The notes below the pieces were generated by a model, which was not told the DNA's origin, did no database searches, and saw only the letters and a program-made list of their open reading frames with translations. Shown here piece by piece: positions 63,823 through 64,000 of a stretch of 64,000 bases of DNA. The translations under genes were made by a program, and so were the position numbers. Source of the DNA: an uncultured Porphyromonadaceae bacterium (GTDB lineage: Bacteria; Bacteroidota; Bacteroidia; Bacteroidales; Barnesiellaceae); the NCBI GenBank assembly GCA_900538555.1, contig UPYI01000013.1, forward strand, positions 37,196 to 101,195, written 5' to 3'. Each line of letters opens with the position of its first letter. The first letter of the stretch is position 1.

Positions 63823-64000
63823 TAAAAATCAGTACTGCCAGTGTCATCAGGAACGAGGCGATGGAGATCCACATGCTTACCGATTTCATGTTGTTCTCGT
63901 TGATCGTCGATTGTCCCGCACGTACGGCATTCGGTTCTACATACACCACATCGTTCTGTTGCAGGTAATATGCCGGGGAGGTGAACAGCGACACATCGCG
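63818..64000 (-). CDS. wza: Polysaccharide export protein (Wza-like), C-terminal part only
   Basis: Reading from the right edge to the TAG at 63818-63820 gives 60 residues: RDVSLFTSPAYYLQQNDVVY, VEPNAVRAGQSTINENN, then a membrane segment MWISIASFLMTLAVLIF and a final Lys. The phrase QQNDVVYVEPN followed by a single C-terminal membrane helix is the end of Bacteroidetes Wza/BexD-type polysaccharide export proteins. The start lies outside the window. It precedes wzc by 152 bases, a gap filled with type B repeat, and is probably near the head of the operon. Confidence 0.85.
   Translation of the reverse strand, partial: RDVSLFTSPAYYLQQNDVVYVEPNAVRAGQSTINENNMKSVSMWISIASFLMTLAVLIFK

Noticed and set aside
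1..64000. Sigma-54 promoters (-24/-12) for the NtrC-type regulator
   Set aside because: No intergenic sequence matched TGGCAC-N5-TTGC well enough by eye.

Overview
The window looks like a chromosome segment of a Bacteroidales bacterium. The grounds are promoters of the Bacteroidetes type (TAnnTTTG, one with a perfectly spaced TTTG upstream), secreted proteins with C-terminal tails like type IX sorting domains, a DUF5117-type zinc metalloprotease, DUF1573 proteins, a C10 peptidase and a very large exopolysaccharide locus. I cannot place it to genus. No tRNA, rRNA, CRISPR array, integrase or complete insertion sequence was seen.

Region by region. 1-10 kb: the start of a secreted zinc metalloprotease (runs off the left edge), a hybrid histidine kinase with an NtrC-type sigma-54 activator, a membrane AraC-type regulator and a secreted nuclease. 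10-17.3 kb: a LysM glucosaminidase and housekeeping genes (cytidine deaminase, dnaX, type I asparaginase, class I fumarase). Two of these genes (cdd and ansA) sit directly behind copies of an unusual repeat that carries a promoter -7 box. 17.6-22.2 kb: five intact genes that look like phage virion genes (scaffold-like, SU10-type major capsid-like, a small MCP-adjacent protein, a fibre-like protein and a neck/connector-like protein) with no terminase, portal, integrase or lysis gene. 22.6-24.6 kb: a C10 cysteine peptidase. 25-27.9 kb: two DUF1573 proteins and the MeaB GTPase.

28-64 kb: a polysaccharide locus on the minus strand. The proximal operon ugd-gmd-fcl makes UDP-glucuronate and GDP-L-fucose. 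A lone glycosyltransferase with its own promoter follows. Then a run of genes, many joined by 4-bp ATGA overlaps, goes from wza and wzc at the right edge to a terminator at about 32.84 kb. It encodes the export protein, tyrosine autokinase, flippase, Wzy-like polymerase, twelve glycosyltransferases, four acyltransferases, a hexapeptide acetyltransferase, a pyruvyltransferase with an F420-hydrogenase-beta-like partner, a large HAD-like protein, a membrane-anchored beta-propeller protein and two unexpected kinase-like proteins. Together they describe a Wzx/Wzy-type fucose- and uronate-containing, probably acetylated and pyruvylated surface polysaccharide.

Most unusual points: the stand-alone capsid-gene cassette, whose capsid-like protein begins with a signal-like hydrophobic segment; the family of hairpin repeats carrying -7 boxes (an 84-bp unit five times in tandem before cdd, single or double relatives at 14.1, 15.5, 32.7, 41.5 and 63.7 kb); a G9 tract at the end of an acyltransferase gene; and the kinase-like and propeller proteins inside the polysaccharide operon.
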